A stretch of DNA of 37,174 bases from a virus: the IMG/VR virus record IMGVR_UViG_3300028895_000051, positions 1-37,174 of that record; one strand, given 5' to 3'. Numbering within the stretch: position 1 is the stretch's first letter; every line of letters starts with the position of its first letter. The notes under the pieces were generated by a model. The model saw only the letters and a program-made list of their open reading frames with translations, made no database searches and was not told the origin of the DNA. Below, one piece after another: positions 1 through 6,953 of this stretch. A program made the position numbers and the translations under genes.

Positions 1-152
1 GCAATTGCAACATCGTTACGATCATGTATCCAACCATTTTTCATTGCGCGAGTGATTGCGGCTTTTGCAGCGGCTACACTTTTGAAACGCTCTTTATCAC
101 CAACGTTTGCGTAAATTGTGGTATCTACATTGTAAACAACAAAATATGGCAT
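1..152 (-). CDS. Small hypothetical protein, 3' end outside window
   Basis: The first 50 residues are visible, starting MPYFVVYNVDTTIYANVG and running off the left edge. The start is set by GGAG a few bases upstream of the ATG and by a near-consensus sigma70 promoter (TTGACC, 17 bp, TATAAT) about 30 bp before it. The stretch around residues 25-45 is Ala/Lys-rich and probably helical (SVAAAKAAITRAMKNG). I do not recognise the family. The promoter suggests early expression, and the gene lies in a run of small minus-strand genes that each have their own promoter. Confidence 0.75.
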   Translation of the reverse strand, partial: MPYFVVYNVDTTIYANVGDKERFKSVAAAKAAITRAMKNGWIHDRNDVAI

Positions 153-182
153 GTCTTGCTCCTATTTCCTAACTATGTGTAT

Positions 183-211
183 ATTATAGGAGATCTACCC
201 AAAAAGGTCAA
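183..211 (-). promoter_or_regulatory. Sigma70-type promoter with palindromic -35 region
   Basis: On the minus strand TTGACC (206-211) is followed after 17 bp by TATAAT (183-188). The -35 box sits inside a near-perfect inverted repeat, AAAAGGT-TG-ACCTTTT. The same sequence recurs at the promoter at 642-670. It drives the truncated gene at 1-152. The remaining bases of this gap, 212-281, show only A/T runs. Confidence 0.8.
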
Positions 212-281
212 CCTTTTTTTGAAAAAAGAGTTCTAATAGAATCAATGACTTAGCAGATTTTTAGTAAATAAAGTACTGAAA

Positions 282-614
282 TTAAAGGATTTCAGCGTCT
301 TTGAGCCATTCTTTTAGCTCATTTTCGCGGTGTTTTTGCCGGACAATCATTTCTAAATCATCTGCTTCAAGATCGCCATCATAGCGCACCATACAGATCT
401 TAGGGTACATATCGCTATTGAACCGCAAACGCAATCCCATACCATGCAGGGTCTGTGAGTCTTTGTGCATTTCTTTTGTTGCGAAATCTGGATTCAACGT
501 GTTCCACACTCGTAATTGGCTGAAATCCATATCTGGCACAGTCAACTTGTAAAAACTGTCAACTATCGGTTCTTCGCCAAACTGCTGTCTTAGAGTGAAT
601 GCATATCTGTTCAT
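282..614 (-). CDS. Hypothetical protein, 110 aa
   Basis: The chosen start is MNRYAFTLRQ, which has AAGGA seven bases upstream. A start 69 bases further out (683) would overlap the upstream gene and sit upstream of the promoter at 642-670, so it is unlikely. The protein is mixed alpha/beta and ends in a charged helix (VRQKHRENELKEWLKDAEIL). No signal peptide, membrane segment or known motif is visible, and I do not recognise the family. Its own sigma70-like promoter implies early, host-polymerase expression. Confidence 0.75.
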   Translation of the reverse strand: MNRYAFTLRQQFGEEPIVDSFYKLTVPDMDFSQLRVWNTLNPDFATKEMHKDSQTLHGMGLRLRFNSDMYPKICMVRYDGDLEADDLEMIVRQKHRENELKEWLKDAEIL

Positions 615-641
615 ATCAAATCCTTTCTTTACTTTATAATA

Positions 642-670
642 AGTATAAACGGATTTAATTAAAAGGTCAA
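642..670 (-). promoter_or_regulatory. Sigma70-type promoter with palindromic -35 region
   Basis: TTGACC (665-670), a 17 bp spacer, then TATACT (642-647), reading leftwards. The -35 element is embedded in AAAAGGT-TG-ACCTTTT, identical over 16 bp to the promoter at 183-211. The TGA within TTGACC is also the stop codon of the upstream gene (667-669). Confidence 0.75.
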
Positions 671-1086
671 CCTTTTTGATCAACTGGGCTAATAATCATA
701 ACTTCTTGCGGGTCTATTGGATTTTCGACATACGCAATCATATCTGGGTAATTTTCCAAGAAATGCGTAACAAATTCTTCCATGCTTCTACCTTTGCACA
801 TAAATTGGCTATTTTCTTTCTTGTACCCGTATATCACACCATCATCTTCTTCGGTGTACATTTTTACAGATGGAAGATCGGGTAGTATAATTGATTCCAC
901 AGTATCTTCGTTGACTAGCTCAACTGTTGATATTTCAAGAGAGTCTACCCATTCCTTGTTTTTTGGCTTGAACTCGCCGGTTTGAATTATTTCTTTGATA
1001 TATTCTTTAAAGATATAATTGTAAAATACCGAAGTTACAACACAACCGACCCCAAAACCACCGAGAAATAATAATAAATTATCCAT
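667..1086 (-). CDS. Small membrane-anchored hypothetical protein, 139 aa
   Basis: The N-terminus (about residues 3-23, LLLFLGGFGVGCVVTSVFYN) is a single hydrophobic segment without a lipobox or obvious cleavage site, so it is probably a membrane anchor. A soluble acidic domain of about 110 residues follows. No catalytic motif is seen and the family is not recognised. The start has AGGA about five bases upstream. An extended -10 element lies just before it, next to the terminator of the preceding gene. A small membrane protein with its own promoter could act on the host envelope, but that is a guess. Confidence 0.7.
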   Translation of the reverse strand: MDNLLLFLGGFGVGCVVTSVFYNYIFKEYIKEIIQTGEFKPKNKEWVDSLEISTVELVNEDTVESIILPDLPSVKMYTEEDDGVIYGYKKENSQFMCKGRSMEEFVTHFLENYPDMIAYVENPIDPQEVMIISPVDQKG

Positions 1087-1115
1087 AATATTCCTTTTGC
1101 GTTAATATTACTTAT

Positions 1116-1124
1116 AATATAGCA
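1116..1124 (-). promoter_or_regulatory. Possible extended -10 promoter
   Basis: TGCTATATT (TG-N-TATATT) reads leftwards about 30 bp before the ATG at 1086. No good -35 box is present because that region is the T-run of the upstream terminator. This is a weak call based on one motif. Confidence 0.35.
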
Positions 1125-1153
1125 CAAAAAAAAGGCCCTGTAAATAGGGCCTT
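1125..1153 (-). terminator. Rho-independent terminator
   Basis: On the minus strand an 8-bp perfect stem, AAGGCCCT / AGGGCCTT (1132-1139 with 1146-1153), with a 6-nt loop is followed by a run of about eight T. It ends the transcript of the HTH gene at 1181-1426. Confidence 0.9.
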
Positions 1154-1180
1154 GTTAATTAATCATTTTTGCAATGATTA

Positions 1181-1426
1181 TTAAAATTCTACTCTAGCAC
1201 GTGAGCCAGTTACATCACGAGCTGATACAGAGTAGACAGTTTTACCACTTTTGTTTTTATCTGTAGTTACTCGCAAACCTGCAGAACGCAGTTCAGAGAT
1301 ACGAGCTGAAAGATTTTTAATACCGTAATTTGCAGATGCTTGTGCTTCTGAAATAGTCTTACCGGTGCCACGAAGATAGTCATGCAAGAATTGCGTCTGA
1401 CCTTTTACTTTTACTAAATTTGCCAT
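1181..1426 (-). CDS. Small helix-turn-helix protein (HTH_39-like)
   Basis: This 81-aa basic protein has a winged-helix pattern: a first helix (FLHDYLRGTG), 'TISEAQASANYGIKNLSARI' as the turn and recognition helix (about residues 24-43), then 'SELRSAGLRVTTD' and a short wing (KTVYSVSA). This arrangement resembles the small phage HTH_39 family. It probably binds DNA as a transcriptional regulator or nucleoid-type protein. GAGG lies nine bases before the ATG, a sigma70 promoter lies upstream and a strong terminator downstream, so it is a monocistronic and probably early, strongly expressed gene. Its target is unknown. Confidence 0.8.
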   Translation of the reverse strand: MANLVKVKGQTQFLHDYLRGTGKTISEAQASANYGIKNLSARISELRSAGLRVTTDKNKSGKTVYSVSARDVTGSRARVEF

Positions 1427-1475
1427 AATTTTTTCCTCTAAAATTTAATCTAAAATTTGCTAATTTGCAAATATA

Positions 1476-1503
1476 AGTATATACTCTTTAACAAAAATGT
1501 CAA
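1476..1503 (-). promoter_or_regulatory. Sigma70-type promoter of the HTH gene
   Basis: Consensus TTGACA (1498-1503), a 16 bp spacer, then TATACT (1476-1481) on the minus strand, 50 bp before the ATG at 1426. The TGA in TTGACA is the stop codon of the upstream gene. Confidence 0.8.
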
Positions 1504-2660
1504 CATATTTCAGCTAATTTGGACAAATTAGTTATATTTTTATGGTCCGAAATATACGGTAATAATGTCTTATCAAATCTGCGAATTAATTCAAAGTTAA
1601 TATCACCCGAAAGCATTTGTCTAAATATATCATTTGGTGCCATTGATAAAATTATCTTAGTTATTTCCAAATCTTTGAATGGGGTCCAAGTTAACGTATT
1701 ACCCAAATGCCACCATTGATGATCATTTACGTTGACGTTTAAGATTTGCTTGTACAATTCTTCTCTTGTGGGATATTCTTTTTGTATTTTAGAAGAAATA
1801 TCTTTTACAAATAACTCAACATTCTTATTCTTTAAGAAATACTCGTAGTGATAGTCGTTGGGCGATATTTCTTCTAATACACTACGCCCGTGCCAGGCTG
1901 CCCACTGTGCTATTAATGCTGGTCCACGTAAAAAATACTCATCACCACACGATCCTGTCATGAATAATGTATCATCTACCCAATGATGCATTTGATTATA
2001 TCCCCAGAAACGTTGTTTTATATACTTAATATTTCCATAGGTAAATTTATCATATTCAAAGTGTTCATAATCTATAAACTCATGATCTATATTCTGATTT
2101 CGAAGTAGCGAATACAATAACATTGTATCTACACCACCTGTTACAAATACCTTAATCTTTTTATCTCTAAGGTATTCTACTTTCTTTAATAAAAGTTCTT
2201 CTATGGCATCAACTGCTTCTGTGAATGTACGTTGTTTAGTATGTAAGCTACCTAACACATCAAATTTTGTTGTTCGAAAACCATTTTCGATTGTTAAGTA
2301 TTCATCTGCATATACTGATTCTTGTGCTTTGAATTCAATATTATCAAAGTTAGTAGCTAATACTAATTCTTTATCCATCCATAGATTAAAACTTCTATAT
2401 AAATCGTGTGTAATTGTTACACCATTGGCATTGCTGATAATCATGCAGAAGTTGCCATGATATCGCGGCGTTGGATCTTTTAAAAATTCGGCCATTAAGT
2501 CAACGGTAGATAACTCGTCGCAATAACCCTTAAAGAAAAACCTATGATTATCTATTTTAAAGTCATGCCAACCATCATCGCACGAAAAACACAAAGCACC
2601 AGTTAGTTCATGATGATTCGGTAATCGTAAATCCTTATTATGTGATATAGAAAAGAACAT
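1500..2660 (-). CDS. Asparagine-synthase-like ATP-pyrophosphatase protein
   Basis: This 386-aa protein resembles class B asparagine synthetases. The C-terminal half carries a PP-loop, VFVTGGVDTMLLYSL (about 171-185), in place of the usual SGGxDS, and GSCGDEYFLRG (236-246) in place of G(D/E)xxDExFxGY. The N-terminal half looks like a remnant of the glutaminase domain. It starts MFFSIS, so the nucleophilic Cys2 is missing and glutamine hydrolysis is unlikely. It may use ammonia or act as another amide- or adenylate-forming enzyme on a metabolite or surface component. Its ATG overlaps the clpP stop (TAATG), so translation is probably coupled to clpP. Substrate unknown. Confidence 0.75.
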   Translation of the reverse strand: MFFSISHNKDLRLPNHHELTGALCFSCDDGWHDFKIDNHRFFFKGYCDELSTVDLMAEFLKDPTPRYHGNFCMIISNANGVTITHDLYRSFNLWMDKELVLATNFDNIEFKAQESVYADEYLTIENGFRTTKFDVLGSLHTKQRTFTEAVDAIEELLLKKVEYLRDKKIKVFVTGGVDTMLLYSLLRNQNIDHEFIDYEHFEYDKFTYGNIKYIKQRFWGYNQMHHWVDDTLFMTGSCGDEYFLRGPALIAQWAAWHGRSVLEEISPNDYHYEYFLKNKNVELFVKDISSKIQKEYPTREELYKQILNVNVNDHQWWHLGNTLTWTPFKDLEITKIILSMAPNDIFRQMLSGDINFELIRRFDKTLLPYISDHKNITNLSKLAEIC

Positions 2661-3280
2661 TAACGGCTAGTAACAACCTCATCAGCTAAACCAAACTCAA
2701 CAGCTTCTTCTGCACTCAAGAAAGTATCATGTTTCATAACTGATGCTAACTCGTCAAATGTTTTACCTTTTGTATTGTGCTGAACATACAATTCTGTTAG
2801 GCGATTGTTTAACCGTTTGGCTTCATCGAAATGTCTTTTGGCATCTTCAAACTCAAGCTCTTGTACATGAATAGATCCTTCTGTGCCAGGTGTACCTGAA
2901 CTTACTCTGTGGATCATTGTACGTGACTGCGGTAATACAAGACGTTTACCAGGTGTGCCTGCTTGCGCCAAGAATGAACCCATACTTGCTGCTTGACCGA
3001 TTACAATGGTACGAACATCACATTTAATAAACTGCATTGTATCGTAAATAGATAGTCCTGATGTTACAGATCCGCCCGGGCTATTAATGTAAAAAAGAAT
3101 TTCCTTGTCTGGATCTTCTGCTTCTAGGAATAGCATTTGTGCTACAATAAGACTAGCACTGTGTTGATCTACTCCTGAGTCAAGCATTACAATTCTGTCT
3201 TTAAGCAAACGTGAATAGATATCATAACTACGTTCGCCTTTGCTAGTGTTTTCGATTACCATTGGTACCAAATTTGGCAT
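2660..3280 (-). CDS. clpP: ATP-dependent Clp protease proteolytic subunit
   Basis: This 206-aa serine peptidase is close to bacterial ClpP in length and sequence. The catalytic triad is visible: Ser99 in GQAASMGS, His124 in MIHR and Asp185 in [11 protein letters not shown]. The N-terminus ([23 protein letters not shown]) matches the mature bacterial ClpP start, so there is essentially no propeptide. The product should form the tetradecameric chamber and dock to host ClpX or ClpA. No Clp ATPase is encoded in the window, but a ClpS adaptor is (13114-13413). A sigma70-like promoter lies upstream, so expression is probably early. Confidence 0.97.
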   Translation of the reverse strand: MPNLVPMVIENTSKGERSYDIYSRLLKDRIVMLDSGVDQHSASLIVAQMLFLEAEDPDKEILFYINSPGGSVTSGLSIYDTMQFIKCDVRTIVIGQAASMGSFLAQAGTPGKRLVLPQSRTMIHRVSSGTPGTEGSIHVQELEFEDAKRHFDEAKRLNNRLTELYVQHNTKGKTFDELASVMKHDTFLSAEEAVEFGLADEVVTSR

Positions 3281-3316
3281 ATTATTTTTATCCTCTAAAT
3301 GATTATATTATAATGT

Positions 3317-3345
3317 ATTTTATGCTAAATAGTACAAACAGTCAA
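3317..3345 (-). promoter_or_regulatory. Sigma70-type promoter of clpP
   Basis: TTGACT (3340-3345), a 17 bp spacer, then TAAAAT (3317-3322), reading leftwards, 37 bp before the clpP ATG. Further TATAAT-like hexamers lie at 3304-3315. Confidence 0.65.
3325..3331 (+). promoter_or_regulatory. Possible late promoter, CTAAATA
   Basis: CTAAATA is a variant of the T4-type late box and lies 36 bp before the ATG at 3368, in the divergent gap with clpP. The call rests on similarity to the other late boxes in the window and on the virion-type product it would express. Confidence 0.45.
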
Positions 3346-3367
3346 ACTTTTAGGTAGAATAATAACC

Positions 3368-4609
3368 ATGCGAGCAAGAGAATTTTTAGCAGAGGACGAT
3401 TTATCAGTCCCTCAACTTAAGAAAGAAATTAGATCACAAATCACAGTAGTAAATGATTTTGATCTTTTAGATCGAATTTATCAAGTTTTATCACAGAAAA
3501 CAGTACGTGGTAAAATCGAAAAAGCATTCGAAAAGACAACAGATAATGCCAACGTTGGTGCCAATACTGATGCAATCATCAATGATATGATTCAGCAAAT
3601 TGCAAACCTTTCTGGTACAACACACCAAAAGCGTGAATTTGTCGAAGCATTAGAAAAAGGTACTGCTGTTAACGAAAAGAAACTATTAGACAAAACTGCA
3701 ACGTTTGATGAAATTTTCTCATCACAATTTGCACAAGACTTCTTCATATCTATTGCTAACTACGGACGTGGTTCTGCAATGAAAGGACCGGGCGAGTTTG
3801 CTCTTGCTATTATGTCACCAAAGATTTCACTAGCAACAAAAGGTGATATCCAAATCGGTAATAGAAATATCGAAGTTAAAGCTGCAATGAATAAGTCAGG
3901 TGGACGCATGGGCGAAACAACAGATGCAGCGAGCATTGACCAAATTCGTAATGCTATTTTATCAATGGGTATGAAACAAGCTAAAACTCCAGAAGAACAA
4001 CAAGGCATCAAAGACTTCTCAGAAATGAATAGTTGTGCATTAAGAAAAGCTGTTCAAACATTACATACTATCTTTGATGGTAGAAAGCCTGCTGTTAAAG
4101 CTGTTATTAAAGAAGTTGTTAAACAAACATTTGGTGCTCAAATGGGTGAAGCTGTTGGTAAAGCTGGCGCAAATGATCCATCGGGTGTAATGGCAGAACA
4201 AGAGTTCATGGCACAAAACTTTGATTGGTATCGTAAGAAAGGTCCAGGTTGGTCAGAAATCTTAGCAATATGGATGGGCGGTCGTAAAACATTCTCATTC
4301 TCAAGTGGTAAAGAATTAGTACAATTAAGAGCGTCAGGTTTCTTTAGTGGTGCTAGTGTTTCATTTATTCCAACTAAATCAAATGAAGTATTTGCTCAAA
4401 TTAACTTTGGTGCAGGCGGTGACGCTGCTGCATTAGGTGGTGGTGCTCCGGTATCAACTGCCGCTGCTAAGAAAGCAACTGCATCTAGAGCTGCACAAAA
4501 AGCAAAAGCAAAACCAGCTATAGCCAAAAAGAAAAACATGAAAGCTAGTAATCCTACCGGAGCTGGTGGCCGTGCTGCTAAAGGTGCAACAGGCCGAGCT
4601 AAACGTTAA
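3368..4609 (+). CDS. Putative internal head protein with PD-(D/E)XK nuclease signature
   Basis: The 413-aa product starts MRAREFLAEDD. This resembles the capsid-targeting peptide of T4 internal proteins (MKTYQEFIAEA), which the gp21 protease cuts after (I/L)xE. A PD-(D/E)XK-like arrangement follows: GPGEF with Glu143, KGDIQI with Asp160, then IEVKAA with Glu169 and Lys171, and GGR. The last 65 residues are Ala/Lys/Gly-rich and strongly basic, like a histone H1 tail. Together these suggest a DNA-binding nuclease packaged in the head and injected with the genome, but that role is inferred. Start context is weak (AGG 13 bases upstream). The 3' end overlaps the convergent gene by 4 bp. Confidence 0.7.
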   Translation: MRAREFLAEDDLSVPQLKKEIRSQITVVNDFDLLDRIYQVLSQKTVRGKIEKAFEKTTDNANVGANTDAIINDMIQQIANLSGTTHQKREFVEALEKGTAVNEKKLLDKTATFDEIFSSQFAQDFFISIANYGRGSAMKGPGEFALAIMSPKISLATKGDIQIGNRNIEVKAAMNKSGGRMGETTDAASIDQIRNAILSMGMKQAKTPEEQQGIKDFSEMNSCALRKAVQTLHTIFDGRKPAVKAVIKEVVKQTFGAQMGEAVGKAGANDPSGVMAEQEFMAQNFDWYRKKGPGWSEILAIWMGGRKTFSFSSGKELVQLRASGFFSGASVSFIPTKSNEVFAQINFGAGGDAAALGGGAPVSTAAAKKATASRAAQKAKAKPAIAKKKNMKASNPTGAGGRAAKGATGRAKR

Positions 4610-5043
4610 ACGTAATGAGGAATATACGTTCCAAAATTAATACCATAATTTTCGAACTTTGATTTCCAACTATAAAATGCCTTGCCGTGATCCGCAAGAT
4701 ATTTTTTTAACTTGCGTTTAGGCTCTACAATGTCCCATTGCCATTGATGTACCATTTCGTGTGCTAATACTGCTACCATAAATTGTTCACATGGTAACTT
4801 ATCAAGTACTTCGATATATGTCTTGTGTACACCATTACGCTTTAACGGATATGCACAACCCCAGGCCTGCCTAATGCCGCGCACATTTAAATGACACTTT
4901 TCTAATTCATTATCAAATAAAACATGATTAAGAATATCATATGTTTTATTAAGTTTATGAATTGTGGGCCTATAGTTTAGTTGCCGATATTCGATTTTGG
5001 ATGGAATCGGCTGCTCCATCATTGAAATTAATTTGGACTCCAT
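4606..5043 (-). CDS. SprT-like zinc metalloprotease
   Basis: The 145-aa protein has the zincin motif VLAHEMVHQWQ, with His95, Glu96 and His99 as metal ligands and catalytic base. A third likely ligand, His119, lies in ADHGKAFYSWK. This order and spacing fit the SprT / SprT-like family, whose eukaryotic member Spartan cleaves DNA-protein crosslinks. The zinc ribbon often found at the C-terminus of SprT proteins is absent. It may clear proteins from DNA or cleave a host protein. The start has GAGG upstream and a consensus promoter, so expression is probably early. Confidence 0.85.
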   Translation of the reverse strand: MESKLISMMEQPIPSKIEYRQLNYRPTIHKLNKTYDILNHVLFDNELEKCHLNVRGIRQAWGCAYPLKRNGVHKTYIEVLDKLPCEQFMVAVLAHEMVHQWQWDIVEPKRKLKKYLADHGKAFYSWKSKFENYGINFGTYIPHYV

Positions 5044-5063
5044 TGTTACCTCGCGAATATAAT

Positions 5064-5092
5064 AGTATATAACTCAAAACTTATATTGTCAA
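5064..5092 (-). promoter_or_regulatory. Sigma70-type promoter of the SprT-like gene
   Basis: TTGACA (5087-5092), a 17 bp spacer, then TATACT (5064-5069) on the minus strand, about 20 bp before the ATG at 5043. The -35 box sits in a small palindrome, ATATTG-A-CAATAT. Confidence 0.85.
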
Positions 5093-5101
5093 TATTTTTT
5101 G

Positions 5102-5108
5102 ATAAATA
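5102..5108 (+). promoter_or_regulatory. T4-type late promoter
   Basis: ATAAATA, preceded by TTTTTTTG, lies 26 bp before the ATG at 5134. This spacing would give a leader of about 20 nt that contains the GGAG ribosome binding site. Confidence 0.7.
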
Positions 5109-5133
5109 TGTAGATAATTATGGAGAAATTACA

Positions 5134-5457
5134 ATGTTTAAAAAATTATTAAGAGCTTTTGGTTTTGGCAAAGATGAACCAGCAGTTTTAGAATTAAAAG
5201 AAGAACAGGTTAAAGAAGAACCTAAAACAGAAGCACCAATGAAGAAAGCAAGTAAAAAGAAAACTTCTAAAAAGAAAGTTAGTAAGAAGAAATCTTCTTC
5301 TCGCGGTAGACATCCTGTTAGCGCAGCATCCGAATTATCATTTGACAAAATGACTAAAAAGCAATTAGATGAATACGCCGAATCAAAAGGTATTAAACTT
5401 GATAGACGTAAAAAGAAAGCTGATATGATTGCTGACTTAAAAGCAGGTTTAAAATAA
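5134..5457 (+). CDS. Lys-rich SAP/HeH-like DNA-binding protein, 107 aa
   Basis: The start MFKKLLRAFGFGK is chosen because GGAG lies eight bases upstream and a late promoter box lies 26 bp upstream. A start at 5086 would precede that box. Three parts are visible: an acidic/polar linker (residues 12-36), a lysine block (KKASKKKTSKKKVSKKKS, about 37-54), and a C-terminal helix-extended-helix region (MTKKQLDEYAESKGIKLDRR followed by KADMIADL). The last part resembles SAP/HeH or Rho-N domains that bind nucleic acid. It is probably a late DNA-condensing or virion-associated protein. It ends at a strong terminator. Confidence 0.8.
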   Translation: MFKKLLRAFGFGKDEPAVLELKEEQVKEEPKTEAPMKKASKKKTSKKKVSKKKSSSRGRHPVSAASELSFDKMTKKQLDEYAESKGIKLDRRKKKADMIADLKAGLK

Positions 5458-5459
5458 TA

Positions 5460-5484
5460 AAAAAGGGCGTAAAGCCCTTTTTTT
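5460..5484. terminator. Bidirectional rho-independent terminator
   Basis: A stem AAAAAGGGC / GCCCTTTTT (5460-5468 with 5474-5482) has a GTAAA loop and T-runs on both strands. It separates the convergent genes ending at 5457 and 5483. Confidence 0.9.
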
Positions 5485-6037
5485 ATAATAACAATTCTTT
5501 AACACTAGACATTGTGTCTTGTGATAAATTCTCCAAATCTTTAAAATCCTTTGCTAACTTTCCATTATAGTCAACTAATACATATTGAATATTTGGATTA
5601 GATTTAATAATAGTGGCAATATTATTTCTATACGTTTTAGCTTTATGCTGTACAATCTTATCTTCGTTTTCATCTACAGGAGATAGATCCCATCCATACA
5701 TTAATACAACCTCATAATTTTGAGATGTTAAATTTAATGTAACGATATCTTCTTTTAAATCAATTAACGGATCCTTAAAATCGCCTTCGTATAACTTAAC
5801 ACCCTGTGGTCTACCTAATTCAATATAACTAGACTTCGGAAGATATAAATTAAAAATAGCATGAAACGCTCTAGATATTAATTCTTTTGCTTTTTTATTA
5901 TCGTGACAAATAACATTATCTGTGCGATAATCATTCCATGTAGAATATGGACCCCATATCGGAGCAATGTTTTTTAATTGGTTTGAATCTATTTGTCCAC
6001 TCTTTAAGTTTTCACTTAATGCCCATGCAACTTGCAT
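5483..6037 (-). CDS. Conserved phage hypothetical protein, 184 aa
   Basis: Last gene of the minus-strand biosynthetic operon, separated from the amidinotransferase gene by one base (TAAAATG). It is soluble, with a conserved-looking block NIAPIWGPYSTW followed by a region rich in Asn, Asp, His and Cys (DNVICHDNKKA) around residues 24-47. The rest is alternating alpha/beta. I recall similar proteins in other marine T4-like phages but no function. The Trp/Pro-rich block and its position suggest an enzyme or partner acting with the upstream enzymes, which is inference. No signal peptide or membrane segment. Confidence 0.85.
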   Translation of the reverse strand: MQVAWALSENLKSGQIDSNQLKNIAPIWGPYSTWNDYRTDNVICHDNKKAKELISRAFHAIFNLYLPKSSYIELGRPQGVKLYEGDFKDPLIDLKEDIVTLNLTSQNYEVVLMYGWDLSPVDENEDKIVQHKAKTYRNNIATIIKSNPNIQYVLVDYNGKLAKDFKDLENLSQDTMSSVKELLL

Positions 6038-6038
6038 T

Positions 6039-6953
6039 TTATGCCTCTCTATGTAAATCTAATGTAACACAATGGAACCCACCACCTAATGTTCTACTAT
6101 GTCTTAACCTATGAGGAATAACTGTAATTCCTTTTTTCTCTAAGATTTTAATTAATTCTTTTTGAGCAGCATCAACTATTATTGTGGTAGGATTAATACT
6201 TAATGTATTTATCGCAATCCACTTACTTGCATAAGGATAATCAACGAAATCTTGTGGTACAACATCATCAACCCAAATGATTTCTCTATCTTGTAATGTC
6301 TTTGGTAAATTATCTTCTGTAACCCTATTACCGTTAACAAGTATAAGATCTTCGTTAACAGGACTAATTGTACTATCAATATGTACGCCTGCATAAAAGT
6401 TTACAAGTTCAATATCAATCTGCGAAAAGTTATCACATAACCATTCATATGCTTCTTTATTACCTGACGCACTTTCTAACATAATCCATTGATCATCAAA
6501 TCTAGAAATATTTGCAGCATCTAATACCATGCCGGCATCACGCGGCATTGTTATTGTGGGGGCAGATTCCGGTATTCTATTTAATGCTTGTATTTCTAAA
6601 TCTCTACAAGGATACATCATTGCAGGGTCAACAACTACTTCTCCTGCTATTAACAATCTATCACGTGGGCAATAGTTATACATTCCTTTAATAGCAGGAA
6701 AGTCAATATCTGCCGGACGATATACTGTAACACCTTCTTTAATTAGTATTTCAGATAAACCCCATAAATCTTCGTTTGCCTCATCTATTACCTGTTGCGA
6801 TACTGGTCCTGATGGCGGAGGAGTTTCTTTCCACGGAGCATCCTTCATTTCTTGTGCAAAGACAGGATCATCACTTGGCCAATTTGCGTTTGTAGCTGTA
6901 CCAACTACAACAGATCTAAGTTGATCCCATTCGTTATGTGAATTTACTATCAT
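6039..6953 (-). CDS. Amidinotransferase-family protein (GATM-like)
   Basis: The 304-aa product has the pentein-fold amidinotransferase layout. It begins with NEWDQLRSVVVGTATN, then has MYNYCPRD (91-98), HIDSTISPVNEDLILVN (His191, Asp193) and GGGFHCVTLDL with nucleophile Cys295. The family moves an amidino group from arginine to an amine (glycine or inosamine amidinotransferase) or hydrolyses guanidines. The acceptor here is unknown. Arginine as donor, via a covalent Cys-amidino intermediate, is family knowledge. The start overlaps the stop of the radical SAM gene by 4 bp (ATGA), so they are probably co-translated. Confidence 0.85.
   Translation of the reverse strand: MIVNSHNEWDQLRSVVVGTATNANWPSDDPVFAQEMKDAPWKETPPPSGPVSQQVIDEANEDLWGLSEILIKEGVTVYRPADIDFPAIKGMYNYCPRDRLLIAGEVVVDPAMMYPCRDLEIQALNRIPESAPTITMPRDAGMVLDAANISRFDDQWIMLESASGNKEAYEWLCDNFSQIDIELVNFYAGVHIDSTISPVNEDLILVNGNRVTEDNLPKTLQDREIIWVDDVVPQDFVDYPYASKWIAINTLSINPTTIIVDAAQKELIKILEKKGITVIPHRLRHSRTLGGGFHCVTLDLHREA

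Noticed and set aside
24-236. Plus-strand open frame over the left edge
   Set aside because: It lies antisense to a well-initiated minus-strand gene with a consensus promoter, has no ribosome site and reads through the promoter region.
220-281. Terminator after the 110-aa gene
   Set aside because: Only a 4-bp stem before a short T-run was found, too weak to call.
615-683. N-terminal extension of the 110-aa gene
   Set aside because: It would overlap the upstream gene and lie upstream of the promoter at 642-670; the inner ATG has the ribosome site.
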